Source: Mycobacterium hubeiense (GTDB lineage Bacteria; Actinomycetota; Actinomycetes; Mycobacteriales; Mycobacteriaceae). Taken from it: 59,062 nt of DNA. Position 1 is the stretch's first letter. Each line of letters starts with the position of its first letter. Positions 1 through 8,231 of this stretch are shown in pieces. Made by a program: the position numbers and the translations under genes. The notes beneath the pieces were generated by a model. It searched no databases. It had not been told where the DNA came from and worked only from the letters and a program-made list of their open reading frames with translations. The DNA is taken from NCBI RefSeq assembly GCF_002838065.1, contig NZ_PIZU01000032.1, positions 1 to 59,062 of the forward strand, given 5' to 3'.

Positions 1-3
1 CAA

Positions 4-54
4 TCGGCGCGAAACCATTTCGATACAGCCCGTGAGCGCAACCCAACGCGCCGA
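4..54. repeat. Imperfect inverted repeat at the window edge
   Basis: TCGGCGCG at 4-11 is the reverse complement of CGCGCCGA at 47-54. The second arm is followed by AATC, giving the word CGCGCCGAAATC, which also occurs in the much better palindrome at 16440-16492. It lies upstream of the TetR gene; the gene on its far side is outside the window. Probably an intergenic terminator-like palindrome. Confidence 0.3.
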
Positions 55-85
55 AATCTTTACGGGTTTCTGACGGGCCATCCCC

Positions 86-122
86 TTGACCGGTGGCTGA
101 ACGGGTGTTTAGCGTACTAAAC
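86..122 (+). promoter_or_regulatory. Promoter and palindromic operator of the TetR gene
   Basis: A -35-like TTGACC (86-91) is followed after 18 nt by a -10 TAGCGT (110-115). The start codon at 123 is only 7 nt beyond the -10, so the mRNA is predicted to be leaderless. A palindrome, GTTTAG-CGTA-CTAAAC (107-122), covers the -10 and ends at the base before the ATG. A dimeric repressor bound there would block initiation, the usual layout for TetR autoregulation. Confidence 0.65.
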
Positions 123-818
123 ATGCGTTCAATCGACGATCGAACAGCCATCGCCCGGATCCGCGATGCCGCGATCGAGCAGTTCGGCCAGCACGGCTTC
201 AACGTCGGGCTGCGATCCATCGCCGACGCCGCCGGCGTCAGCGCGGCCCTGGTGATTCATCACTTCGGGTCCAAGGAGGGCCTGCGCAAGGTTTGCGACG
301 ACTACGTCGCCGAGGAGATCCGCGAGGCGAAGACGGAGTCGGTGACGACGAGCGACCCGGCGGCGTGGTTCGCCGCGATGGCCGAGATCGAGTCGTACGC
401 GCCGATCATGGCCTACCTCGTGCGCAGCATGCAGTCCGGCAGTGAGCTCGCAAAGGAGTTCTGGCGCCGGATGATCGACGACGCCGAGCAGTACCTGGAA
501 GAGGGCGTGCGCGCCGGCACCCTCAAACCCAGCCGCGATCCGAAGGCCAGGGCCAGATACCTCGGGATAACCAGCGGCGGCGGGTTTCTGCTGTATCTGC
601 AGATGCACGAGAACCCCAGCGATCTGCGCGCCGTGCTGCGCGATTACGGGGAAGAGATGGTGCTGCCCGCCCTGGAGGTCTATACCCACGGGCTGATGGC
701 CGACTCGACCATGTACGACGCGTTTTTGGAGAAGCGCGAACGAGGCCTCCCGTTCACCACATCTGACGAAGGAGAACACGATGACGGCCCAAGCAACCGG
801 GTCCCCGCAGCGGGCTGA
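123..818 (+). CDS. TetR-family transcriptional repressor (RaaS-like)
   Basis: A 231-residue regulator. The N-terminal helix-turn-helix (about residues 10-55) includes the words LRSIADAAGVSAALV and HHFGSKEGL, typical of TetR proteins; the remainder is the helical ligand-binding and dimer domain. An in-frame upstream codon exists, but the ATG at 123 is chosen because it gives the normal TetR N-terminus and directly follows the -10 box and palindrome. The 3' end overlaps the ABC ATPase gene by 38 nt, so both are one transcript. In M. tuberculosis the equivalent protein (RaaS, Rv1219c) represses itself and the adjacent exporter and responds to acyl-CoA; the same job is inferred here. Confidence 0.9.
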   Translation: MRSIDDRTAIARIRDAAIEQFGQHGFNVGLRSIADAAGVSAALVIHHFGSKEGLRKVCDDYVAEEIREAKTESVTTSDPAAWFAAMAEIESYAPIMAYLVRSMQSGSELAKEFWRRMIDDAEQYLEEGVRAGTLKPSRDPKARARYLGITSGGGFLLYLQMHENPSDLRAVLRDYGEEMVLPALEVYTHGLMADSTMYDAFLEKRERGLPFTTSDEGEHDDGPSNRVPAAG

Positions 819-1725
819 CACCGCCGGCCGGTCGCAGCTCGCGGTCGAAATCCGCGGCCTGTGCAAGTCTTTCGGGCGCACCAAGGCGCTCGACGGCTTG
901 AACCTGACGGTCGCTCCCGGCGACATCAGCGGATTCCTCGGGCCCAACGGCGCGGGCAAATCCACCACCATCCGGGTGCTGCTCGGGCTGCTGCGCGCCG
1001 AGGCCGGCACCGTCCGGCTGCTCGGCGGCGATCCGTGGCGCGACGCGGTTGCGTTGCACCGACGGATCGCCTACGTGCCCGGCGATGTGACGTTGTGGCC
1101 CAATCTGACCGGCCAGCAGGCCATCGACTTTCTGGCCCGGCTGCGCGGCAACAACATCGACACCCGCCGCCGCGACGAGCTTCTGGAGCGTTTCGAACTC
1201 GATCCGCACAAGAAGGCCCGCACCTACTCCAAGGGCAACCGGCAGAAGGTCGCCATCGTCGCGGCGTTCAGCTGCAACGCCGAGCTCTACATCCTCGACG
1301 AGCCCACCTCCGGTCTGGATCCGTTGATGGAGAAGGCTTTCCAGCAGTGTGTTCGCGAGGTTGCCGACCGGGGCGCGGCCGTGCTGCTGTCCAGTCACAT
1401 CCTCGCCGAAGTCGAGAAACTCTGCGACAACGTCACGATCATCCGTGCCGGACGCACCGTGCGATCGGGTCCACTCGATGAGTTGCGGCACCTGATGCGC
1501 ACGTCGGTCACCGTCCGCACCCGCGGCGACGGCCAGACGCTGCAGCGGCTGCCGCACGTGCACGACTTCACCGCCCAAGACGGTCAGAGCCGGTTCTCGG
1601 TGGACCGCGCCGATCTGGACCGGGTGATGGAGCAGCTCACCAAGCTCGGCATCGAGGAGTTGACCGTGACGCCGGCATCGCTGGAGGACATGTTCCTGCG
1701 CGAGTACCAGGAGGTCGTCCGATGA
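781..1725 (+). CDS. ABC exporter ATP-binding protein
   Basis: A 314-residue nucleotide-binding subunit that would power the permease encoded next. Walker A GPNGAGKST is at about residues 54-62, a divergent signature YSKGNRQK at about 149-156, Walker B with ILDEPTSGLD at about 171-180 and the H-switch in LLSSHIL near 206. A C-terminal extension follows the ATPase core, as in DrrA-like drug exporters. A GGAG ribosome site lies at 771-774. The gene begins inside the TetR gene and its stop overlaps the permease start in an ATGA. Homologous to Rv1218c, which with Rv1217c is linked to multidrug efflux; the substrate here is unknown. Confidence 0.93.
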   Translation: MTAQATGSPQRADTAGRSQLAVEIRGLCKSFGRTKALDGLNLTVAPGDISGFLGPNGAGKSTTIRVLLGLLRAEAGTVRLLGGDPWRDAVALHRRIAYVPGDVTLWPNLTGQQAIDFLARLRGNNIDTRRRDELLERFELDPHKKARTYSKGNRQKVAIVAAFSCNAELYILDEPTSGLDPLMEKAFQQCVREVADRGAAVLLSSHILAEVEKLCDNVTIIRAGRTVRSGPLDELRHLMRTSVTVRTRGDGQTLQRLPHVHDFTAQDGQSRFSVDRADLDRVMEQLTKLGIEELTVTPASLEDMFLREYQEVVR

Positions 1726-3344
1726 CCACCACCGCCGTCGCGCCGCACGTCGGCCGGCATCAAGCCGCGGCTTCCGGCTCGTCGTTCACCGGGGTGGGCA
1801 CCCTGCTCCGGTTGGCCCTGCGCCGTGATCGCGTGCGTTTGTCGGTGTGGATCTCCGCGCTGACGTTGATGATGGTGTACGCACCCAGCGCCATCAAGCT
1901 GGCCTACCCGGAGGAAGCGCAGCGCCTCGCCCGCGTCGAACTGATGAAGACGCCCGCGGCGATGATGATGGGCGGGCCCATGTTCGGCGTCAATGAGACC
2001 GAGCTGGGCGCGATGATGGCCAACGAGCTGATGCTCACGCTGATCATTGCGACCTCAATCTTGTCCATCCTCACCGTCATCCGTCACACCCGAGCCGAAG
2101 AGGAAAGCGGCGCAGCGGAATTGGTGTTGTCCTCGGTCATGGGCCGGTATGCCCGCACCTACGCCGCGCTGATCCTCGTCGGTGGCGTCAACGCCGTGCT
2201 GACGCTCACCATGACGGTGGCCATGTCGGCGATGGGTTTCGCCGTCGTCGACACCGCGGCGATGTGTGTGGGTGTCACGGCCGTGGCGATGGTGTTCGGC
2301 GCGGTGGCCGCCGTCACCGCCCAGCTGTGGCGCCAGGCCCGTACGGCGACGGGCGCCGCGCTGGCGGCCCTCGCGCTCGCCGCGGTGGTCCGCGGAATCG
2401 GCGATGTCATCAACAATTCCGGTAGCCCGGTGAGCTGGCTGTCACCGATCGCCTGGGCGCAGCAGATGCGCGCGTTCGTCGACGTGCGCTGGTGGCCGCT
2501 GGCGCTGTTGGTTGTCCTCGCGATCGCGTTGATGGCGACGGCCGCCGTGTTGGAGACCCGTCGTCAGTACGACGCCGGCACTCTGCCATCCACCGGTGAA
2601 CGCCCGAACGCCCACGCCGTCAAGAGCGTCTTCGGCCTGCACGTCACGCTGCAGCGCGGCCAGACGATCGGGTGGGGCGTCGGATTGTTCCTGTCCGGCT
2701 TGGCTTTCGGCTCGATGACCAAGTCGCTGCTGGACATGGCCGAGGAGAACGAGATGATTGCCCAGGTGCTGGCGGTCCAGGGTAATGACGGCGTCTACAC
2801 CACGATGACGCAGTTCCTCGCGGCCGCGGCAACCGCCTACGTCGTGGCCGCCGTGCTGCGGGTGTACAGCGATGAGGAGAACGGTCTGGGCGAGCCGGTG
2901 TTGGCCGGTGCGGTGTCGCGGTGGCGCTGGCTGCTGACGGCAGTGGCGTCGGCGGTGCTCGGGTCGGCGGTGCTGATGTTCTTCGCCGGTCTGGGTAACG
3001 GATTGGGCGCCGGGCTGACCGTGGGTGAGCCGCAGACGATTTGGCGGTTGACGCTGGCGGGGCTGGCTTACGTGCCCGCCATGGCCGTGCTGGCCGGCAT
3101 CGCTGCCGTCGCCGTGGCGCTGCGTCACCCGTGGATCGGTTGGCTCGCAGTGGCTTTCGTCATCATCTCGCTGTATCTCGGCGCGCTGCTACGGCTGCCG
3201 CAATGGCTCATCGACCTCTCCCCGGTGGGACAGACCAAAGCACCGATGGAGTACTCGCCCAGCGCACTGGTGGTGATGGTGCTTGTCGCAGCGGCAGTGA
3301 GTCTGCTCGCGGGGTTGATCTACCGCCGCCGCGACGCGGTCTGA
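1722..3344 (+). CDS. ABC exporter permease
   Basis: A 540-residue integral membrane protein. Hydrophobic segments fall into two similar halves of about six helices each, separated by a soluble linker near residues 285-315 (DAGTLPSTGERPNAHAV). Each half carries an SP-hydrophobic loop word (WLSPIAW, DLSPVGQ), suggesting an internal duplication so that one polypeptide forms the whole membrane pore. The start overlaps the ATPase stop by 4 nt, so the two are translationally coupled. Equivalent of Rv1217c. It would extrude lipophilic drugs or lipids across the inner membrane; that role is inferred from the family. Confidence 0.9.
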   Translation: MTTTAVAPHVGRHQAAASGSSFTGVGTLLRLALRRDRVRLSVWISALTLMMVYAPSAIKLAYPEEAQRLARVELMKTPAAMMMGGPMFGVNETELGAMMANELMLTLIIATSILSILTVIRHTRAEEESGAAELVLSSVMGRYARTYAALILVGGVNAVLTLTMTVAMSAMGFAVVDTAAMCVGVTAVAMVFGAVAAVTAQLWRQARTATGAALAALALAAVVRGIGDVINNSGSPVSWLSPIAWAQQMRAFVDVRWWPLALLVVLAIALMATAAVLETRRQYDAGTLPSTGERPNAHAVKSVFGLHVTLQRGQTIGWGVGLFLSGLAFGSMTKSLLDMAEENEMIAQVLAVQGNDGVYTTMTQFLAAAATAYVVAAVLRVYSDEENGLGEPVLAGAVSRWRWLLTAVASAVLGSAVLMFFAGLGNGLGAGLTVGEPQTIWRLTLAGLAYVPAMAVLAGIAAVAVALRHPWIGWLAVAFVIISLYLGALLRLPQWLIDLSPVGQTKAPMEYSPSALVVMVLVAAAVSLLAGLIYRRRDAV

Positions 3345-3362
3345 AAGCAGGAGGACGCACAC

Positions 3363-4037
3363 ATGGACACGTCAACCAAGGCAACAGTGACCAGCCTGCT
3401 CGGCCTGGTCTATTTCGGCGTGGTGTTGTTTCTGCCCGCGGGCACGTTCAACTACTGGCAGGCATGGCTTTTCATCGCAGTATTCACGGCCATGACCGGA
3501 GGGCACACAATCTACTGGGCCCTGCGGAGACCGGAAGTCCTTCGTCGGCGCATGAATGCCGGCCCGATGGCGGAAACCAGGCCCGCGCAGAAAATCATCG
3601 TTATCGCGGTGTACCTGTGCTCGTCGGCGATGTTTGTCGTCAGCGCCCTGGATCACCGCTTCGGCTGGTCCGATGTGCCGATCCCAGTTGTGCTGTTCGG
3701 TGACGTGCTGGTGGCAATCGCTCTCGGCATCGGCATGCTGGTCGTCCAGCAGAACAATTATGCAGCCGCCAATATCACCGTCGAGCCGGACCAGTGTCTG
3801 GTCTCCACGGGGCTATACGGATTCGTGCGGCATCCGATGTATTTCGGCGCACTGATCATGATGATCGGTGTACCGCTTGCACTCGACTCCTATTGGGGAC
3901 TGTTCCTCATCATCCCGAGCGCGATCGTTCTGGGCTTCCGCATCGTCGACGAGGAGAAGGCGCTGGAGCAAGAACTGTCCGGATACCACGAGTACACCCA
4001 GCAGGTACGCCATCGGCTGGTGCCCGGAGTGTGGTGA
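3363..4037 (+). CDS. Membrane methyltransferase, isoprenylcysteine/phospholipid methyltransferase type (copy 1)
   Basis: A 224-residue membrane protein with about five hydrophobic segments. The C-terminal half has the family hallmark RHPMYFGALIMMIG followed by a hydrophobic stretch and an acidic DEEKALEQEL loop, which in the ICMT/PEMT superfamily binds S-adenosylmethionine. A strong AGGAGG lies before the ATG. It follows the permease by 18 nt, so it is probably in the same operon, as in M. tuberculosis (Rv1216c). The methylated substrate is unknown. The next gene is a close paralogue of the same length, so this is a tandem duplication. Confidence 0.8.
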   Translation: MDTSTKATVTSLLGLVYFGVVLFLPAGTFNYWQAWLFIAVFTAMTGGHTIYWALRRPEVLRRRMNAGPMAETRPAQKIIVIAVYLCSSAMFVVSALDHRFGWSDVPIPVVLFGDVLVAIALGIGMLVVQQNNYAAANITVEPDQCLVSTGLYGFVRHPMYFGALIMMIGVPLALDSYWGLFLIIPSAIVLGFRIVDEEKALEQELSGYHEYTQQVRHRLVPGVW

Positions 4038-4044
4038 TGCTGGC

Positions 4045-4719
4045 ATGAAAACCCTTGTCCAGACGCTGATTTCGGCGCCGCTCGGCCTGATCGTCTTCGG
4101 GCTGTTGGTATTCTGGCCGGCGGGCACCTTCGATTACTGGCAGGGCTGGGCGTTCATCGCGGTGTTCGCCGTCGCGACGCTGGTTCCCAGCGTCTACCTG
4201 GCGGTGCGGAATCCCGCTGCGCTGCAGCGGCGTATGCATGCCGGCCCCTGGTCGGAGACCCGAACCGTGCAAAAGGTCATCAGCGTGGTCGCGTTCGGGT
4301 CATTGGCGGCGATGATCGTCGTCAGCGCGCTGGACCATCGCTTCGGCTGGTCGTCGGTGCCTGCCGCGGTGTCGGTGGTCGGGAACGTCCTGGTGGCGCT
4401 CGGGCTCTCCATCGCGATGCTGGTCGTGATCCAGAATGCCTATGCCGCAGCGAACATCACCGTGGAGTCGGGCCAAAAGGTGACGACGACGGGCTTCTAT
4501 GCCCTAGTCCGGCACCCGATGTACTTCGGAAATGTGATCATGATGATCGGTATCCCGTTGGCGCTTGGGTCGTATTGGGGGCTCCTATTCCTCATTCCCG
4601 GGCTGCTGGTGCTCGCCCTGCGCATCCGCGACGAGGAGGACCTCCTCAGGCAGGAACTGGGCGGGTACGACGAATACACACAAAAAGTGCGCTCGAGGTT
4701 GGTGCCCTACGTGTGGTGA
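4045..4719 (+). CDS. Membrane methyltransferase, isoprenylcysteine/phospholipid methyltransferase type (copy 2)
   Basis: A 224-residue paralogue of the preceding protein, aligned end to end without obvious gaps: both share ALDHRFGWS in the middle, NAYAAANITVES versus NNYAAANITVEP, and RHPMYFG-NVIMMIGIP in the catalytic half. The ATG at 4045 lies 7 nt after the stop of copy 1. A longer open frame begins inside copy 1 but its extra residues are an out-of-frame reading of that gene. The tandem pair suggests a duplicated activity, possibly a heterodimer. The last bases overlap the stop codon of a degraded gene on the other strand. Confidence 0.8.
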   Translation: MKTLVQTLISAPLGLIVFGLLVFWPAGTFDYWQGWAFIAVFAVATLVPSVYLAVRNPAALQRRMHAGPWSETRTVQKVISVVAFGSLAAMIVVSALDHRFGWSSVPAAVSVVGNVLVALGLSIAMLVVIQNAYAAANITVESGQKVTTTGFYALVRHPMYFGNVIMMIGIPLALGSYWGLLFLIPGLLVLALRIRDEEDLLRQELGGYDEYTQKVRSRLVPYVW

Positions 4720-4880
4720 CGTCGCGTCGTCCACCAGCAAATGACGAACACAGGAACGACGGTGAAACGCAGGAACGTGTTCACAATCAAGGTGGAGTTC
4801 GCAGCTGTCAGCCCCATATAGACGATGCTGAGAACGCCGCTCGTCGCATGCAGCACCACGAAGAAGCGCAAGAACAACCA
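4707..4880 (-). pseudogene. C-terminal remnant of a multi-pass membrane protein gene
   Basis: The minus-strand frame ending in a TAG at 4707-4709 reads as a plausible membrane protein tail: LFLRFFVVLHATSGVLS, then MGLTAANSTLIVNTFLRF, then VVPVFVICWW, and a basic TTRRHHT end. Beyond about 4880 the same frame becomes low-quality antisense of the sigma-factor fragment. So only about the last 57 codons remain. It looks like one side of a deletion junction whose other side is the truncated sigma factor. The family is not identified; it could also be chance hydrophobicity in an antisense frame. Confidence 0.4.
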
Positions 4881-4883
4881 GCC

Positions 4884-5480
4884 GACATCCTCGACCCTGA
4901 GCAGGAGGCGCTGCTCGCCGATTCGGTCGGAGTGGCGCTGCTGGTCATCCTGCAGACGCTGTCGCCGGCTGAGCGGCTGGCATTCGTGTTGCACGACATG
5001 TTCGATCTGCCCTTCGCCGAGATCGCGCCGATCGTGGGCCGATCGGAGAACAGCGCCGCGCAGCTGGCCGCCCGCGCGCGCCGGCGTGTGCGCGGTAAAC
5101 ACCCCGACCCCGCAACCGCTCTCGTCGAGCAGCGCCGCGTTGTCGAGGCGTTTCTGACCGCGGCGCGCGACGGCGATTTCGACGCGCTGCTGGCAGTGCT
5201 GCACCGCGACGTGGTATTGCACGTCGACGCGACGTTGGCGGGTAGGCCGGTGACGGTTCGGGGTGCGCGGACGGTGGCCGGCGGTGCGTACCGGTTCGCG
5301 CACAGAGCCGTGTTCGCCGAACCGGCGCTGGTGGACGGCGCGGTCGGCATTGTCGTCGCCACCAACGGCCGGCTGTCGACGGTGCTGCGGTTTCGGGTCG
5401 CCGCCGGCAAGATCACCGAAGTCGACATTCACGCCGACCCCGACCGGCTGCGCCGCTTCGAATTGGCCATGCTCGGCTGA
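4884..5480 (+). pseudogene. 5'-truncated SigJ-like ECF sigma factor (sigma region 4 plus SnoaL-like domain)
   Basis: The frame from about 4884 reads DPEQEALLADSVG, then TLSPAERLAFVLHDMFD and IAPIVGRSENSAAQLAARA, which is region 4 of the SigJ class of ECF sigma factors. It is followed by a SnoaL/NTF2-like C-terminal domain (RRVVEAFLTAARDGDFDALL, HRDVVLHVDA, ITEVDIHADPDRLRR). Region 2, which binds core polymerase and the -10 element, is absent: upstream codons are antisense of a membrane protein tail. Without region 2 it cannot be a working sigma factor. A product could still be made from an internal start, but none has a clear ribosome site. Confidence 0.75.
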
Positions 5481-5488
5481 GCCAGCCG

Positions 5489-5500
5489 CATACTGGTGCG
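5489..5500 (+). promoter_or_regulatory. Predicted leaderless -10 box of the DUF4126 gene
   Basis: CATACT (5489-5494) lies exactly 6 nt before the ATG at 5501, and there is no purine-rich ribosome site. This matches the TANNNT-N6-start layout seen repeatedly in the window. Confidence 0.45.
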
Positions 5501-6094
5501 ATGGAGATGCTGACCGGCTTCGGGTTGGCCACCGCCGCGGGTTTGAACGCCTACATCCCGCTGCTTGCGCTGGGCCTGTTGTCCCGGTTCACCGATCTGG
5601 TGACGCTGCCTCACGGCTGGGCCTGGTTGGAGAACGGCTGGGTGATGACGATCGTCGCGGTGCTGCTCGTCGTCGAGGTCATCGCCGACAAGATCCCCGC
5701 GCTGGACAGCATCAACGACACCATTCAGACGTTCGTCCGGCCGACCGCCGGCGGCATCGTGTTCGGCTCCGGCACCGCCGCCGAGACCGCCGCGGTCGCC
5801 GATCCCGGCGCCTTCGCCCAGTCCGGTCAATGGATTCCGATCGCGATCGGCGTCGTCACCGCGCTGGTGGTGTCGCTGACGAAATCCGCGGTGCGCCCCG
5901 CCGCCAACGTCGCGACGGCCGGGGTGGCGGCGCCGGTGCTGTCCACGGTCGAGGACGCCACCAGCGTCGGACTGGTGTTCATCGCGATCCTGATTCCCGT
6001 GCTGGTCCTCGTCGTCCTGCTGGCCTTGGCCTACGGCGCATTTCGGCTGTGGCGTTGGCGGCGCCGCCGCCAAGCAGCGCGAGCAGACGCGTAA
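5501..6094 (+). CDS. DUF4126 family membrane protein
   Basis: A 197-residue protein with four to five hydrophobic segments. The N-terminal FGLATAAGLNAYIPLLALGL is the conserved opening of DUF4126, followed by VIADKIPALDS and RPTAGGIVFGSGT. The C-terminus is a long hydrophobic helix then a strongly basic cytoplasmic tail (RLWRWRRRRQAARADA). Function unknown in the family. It stands alone on the plus strand, 20 nt after the truncated sigma gene, and converges with the sigma factor gene at 6159, leaving a 64 nt gap. Confidence 0.85.
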   Translation: MEMLTGFGLATAAGLNAYIPLLALGLLSRFTDLVTLPHGWAWLENGWVMTIVAVLLVVEVIADKIPALDSINDTIQTFVRPTAGGIVFGSGTAAETAAVADPGAFAQSGQWIPIAIGVVTALVVSLTKSAVRPAANVATAGVAAPVLSTVEDATSVGLVFIAILIPVLVLVVLLALAYGAFRLWRWRRRRQAARADA

Positions 6095-6158
6095 TCCACC
6101 AAACGCCGCCCTCACTTGACGTCACACAAGAGTGCCTTTGGCTCGGCGCCCGGCGGAG

Positions 6159-6785
6159 TTATTGGCATTGGCAGCCGGCGCGCGGACTGTTGGCGGGCGC
6201 GCACTGTGCGGAGGGCGTGTAATCCATCGGCATGCCGCGAGCATCCAACGTCAGTGTGCAGCACCGGTTGAGCAGTTCGGCGAGCTGTTTTCTGGCGCGC
6301 TGAACCCGAGATTTCATGCCGGGCAGGGTGATCCCTTCCAGCTCGGCAGCGACGGCCTGCGTGGCACCGTCGAGGTCGGTCAGCTGGAGCGCTCGGCGGT
6401 ATTCGGGTGACAGTTGATCGAGCATGGGTTGCAGGCATGCGGCCAAATCGCGATGCACGCTGTAGTCGTCGTCAAACTCGGTGACATCGTTGGCGAGTCG
6501 GTCGCCGGGCAAGGCCTCCAGTAGTTCGCGTTTGTCGCTTGTGCGGCGATAGTGGTCGATGATCGCGTTGCGGGCGATGCGGAACAGCCATGCCGCGAGC
6601 CGATCGCTGTCATCGAGCGTGTGCAGGCTGCGATGGACCCGCAGCAGGATCTCGCCGACGATGTCGTCGGCGTGGTGTGGATCGGATACCCGCCGGCCGA
6701 CAAACGAGCGGATCTCGCGGCCGAAACGTCGCCAGACGTCCTCGATTGTCGGCTCCGCTTGCGCGGCCACCGGGTTCGACGTCAT
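6159..6785 (-). CDS. ECF sigma factor (SigZ-like) with Cys-rich C-terminal tail
   Basis: A 208-residue RNA polymerase sigma factor. Region 2 spans about residues 13-82 (DDIVGEILLRVHRSL, AAWLFRIARNAIIDHYRR) and region 4 about 118-172 (LSPEYRRALQLTDLDGATQ, LPGMKSRVQRARKQLAELL). After region 4 comes a tail of some 36 residues with five cysteines: C175, C176, C195, C205, C207, ending GCQCQ. The ATG at 6785 has a perfect AGGAGG; a longer frame upstream has none. No anti-sigma gene is adjacent. CorE-type sigma factors of myxobacteria carry a comparable Cys-rich tail that binds metal directly; a similar one-component sensing role is inferred here because neighbours are metal-resistance genes. Confidence 0.88.
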   Translation of the reverse strand: MTSNPVAAQAEPTIEDVWRRFGREIRSFVGRRVSDPHHADDIVGEILLRVHRSLHTLDDSDRLAAWLFRIARNAIIDHYRRTSDKRELLEALPGDRLANDVTEFDDDYSVHRDLAACLQPMLDQLSPEYRRALQLTDLDGATQAVAAELEGITLPGMKSRVQRARKQLAELLNRCCTLTLDARGMPMDYTPSAQCAPANSPRAGCQCQ

Positions 6786-6929
6786 ATCAGCCTCCTGTCG
6801 GGTCGAGCCTAGGGCTGTCGCCCATACAGACGGTGCTGTCGGCAAAAGGATGCACCTGCGCGGCCGATCGCGTCCATCCCTCCGTCCGCGCGTCAGAACC
6901 TGCGACACCACGAGCAAGGAGGAACCACC
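6786..6929. promoter_or_regulatory. Divergent control region between the sigma factor and the flavoprotein
   Basis: This 144 nt spacer must hold the promoters of both genes. CTGTCG occurs three times in direct orientation at 6795, 6815 and 6836, that is 20 and 21 nt apart or about two helical turns each, so one protein could bind all three from the same face. AGGAGG on the minus strand (sigma) and AAGGAGG on the plus strand (flavoprotein) are the ribosome sites. No clear housekeeping -10 was found for either direction, consistent with an alternative sigma factor. Confidence 0.4.
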
Positions 6930-8231
6930 ATGACCACCCAGCTTCCCGTCGCCGTGCTCGGAGCCGGCCCAGCAGGGCTAGCCGCAGCCGCGCATCTGAC
7001 CGAACGCGGCGTGCCGTTCGTCGTTTTCGAATCCGGTGAATCGGTGGGCGCCAGCGTTCAGCAGTGGGGACATGTGCGCCTCTTTTCTCCCTGGCGCTAC
7101 AACATCGATCGGGCCGCGCAGCGCCTGTTGACCGACGACGGATGGCGGCCGCCGGAGCCGGCCACTTACCCCACCGGAACCGACCTCGTCGAGCGGTATC
7201 TGATGCCGCTGGCGAGGCTGGCCACGATCGCCCCCCACGTGCGGCTGGGCCACCGCGTCATCGGCGTCACCCGGCAGGGCGTGGACAAGCTGCGCGACGA
7301 TCACCGCGGCCATCGGCCTTTCATCGTCACCACCGAGGGTCCGGCCGGCATCACGCGCACGCCGGTGCGCGCCGTCATGGATGCGACCGGAACCTGGCTG
7401 AGTCCTAATCCGATTGGCGCCGAAGGGATCCCCGCAGTCGGCGAGGAATACGCGGCCCGATGGATCCATTACGGGATCCCCGATGTGCTCGGCGTCGACC
7501 GCGCACGCTACGCGGGCAAGCGCGTAGCGGTCGTCGGAGCCGGCCATTCGGCCAAACACGTCGTTCGCGACTTGTCGCTGCTGGCCGAAGACGTCATCGA
7601 CACCACGATCACCTGGATCGTGCGCCGAGGCGGCGCCGACAACGTCTTCGGCGACCAGGCCGACGCTCGGCTTCCCGAGCGGGGGAAACTCGGCGCCGAC
7701 GCGCACCGGCTGGTCGCCTCCGGCCGGGTGCAGCTCGAGACGGGATTCCGGATCGAACGCGCCGTGATCGGCGAATCCGGTCTCGAGTTGTTATCCGCCG
7801 ACGGCGGCAAGGCTGGTCCGTTCGACGAGATCGTCGCCGCCACCGGATTCCGCCCCGACTTCGGCTTCCTGCGCGAGATTCGCCTCGACCTCGACCCGTG
7901 GGTGGAAAGCACCCGAGCGCTGGCCCCGCTGATCGACCCAAACGTGCACTCCTGCGGCTCGGTGCCGCCGCACGGCGCGGCCGAACTGGCCCACCCCGAG
8001 CAGGGGTTCTATGCCATCGGCGCCAAGAGTTACGGCCGCGCGCCCAACCTGTTGCTGGCCACCGGTTACGAGCAAGCCCGCTCAGTGGTCGCAGAACTCG
8101 CTGGCGATCACGAGGCGGCCGGCCGCGTGGAACTCGTCCTGCCGGCATCCGGATCGGCCTGCGGTGTGAAAAACGAACCGGCGACGCAGATAGCCGAATT
8201 CGAACTGGCGACCAGTGCGTGCTGCGGCTGA
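6930..8231 (+). CDS. FAD/NAD(P)-binding flavoprotein monooxygenase (ArsO-like) with Cys-Cys C-terminus
   Basis: A 433-residue two-dinucleotide flavoprotein. An FAD Rossmann motif GAGPAGLAAA is at residues 11-20 and a second nucleotide-binding motif VAVVGAGHSAKHV near 200; ATGFRP at about 305 is the typical third motif. Proteins of this architecture are commonly linked to arsenic loci (ArsO) and pair with an MFS exporter. Here an exporter remnant directly follows, with a GTG start inside this gene. The last residues SACCG, with another Cys upstream in SGSACGV, form a metal-binding-like tail resembling those of the sigma factor and the CadI-like protein. AAGGAGG precedes the ATG. Its substrate is not established. 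Confidence 0.75.
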   Translation: MTTQLPVAVLGAGPAGLAAAAHLTERGVPFVVFESGESVGASVQQWGHVRLFSPWRYNIDRAAQRLLTDDGWRPPEPATYPTGTDLVERYLMPLARLATIAPHVRLGHRVIGVTRQGVDKLRDDHRGHRPFIVTTEGPAGITRTPVRAVMDATGTWLSPNPIGAEGIPAVGEEYAARWIHYGIPDVLGVDRARYAGKRVAVVGAGHSAKHVVRDLSLLAEDVIDTTITWIVRRGGADNVFGDQADARLPERGKLGADAHRLVASGRVQLETGFRIERAVIGESGLELLSADGGKAGPFDEIVAATGFRPDFGFLREIRLDLDPWVESTRALAPLIDPNVHSCGSVPPHGAAELAHPEQGFYAIGAKSYGRAPNLLLATGYEQARSVVAELAGDHEAAGRVELVLPASGSACGVKNEPATQIAEFELATSACCG

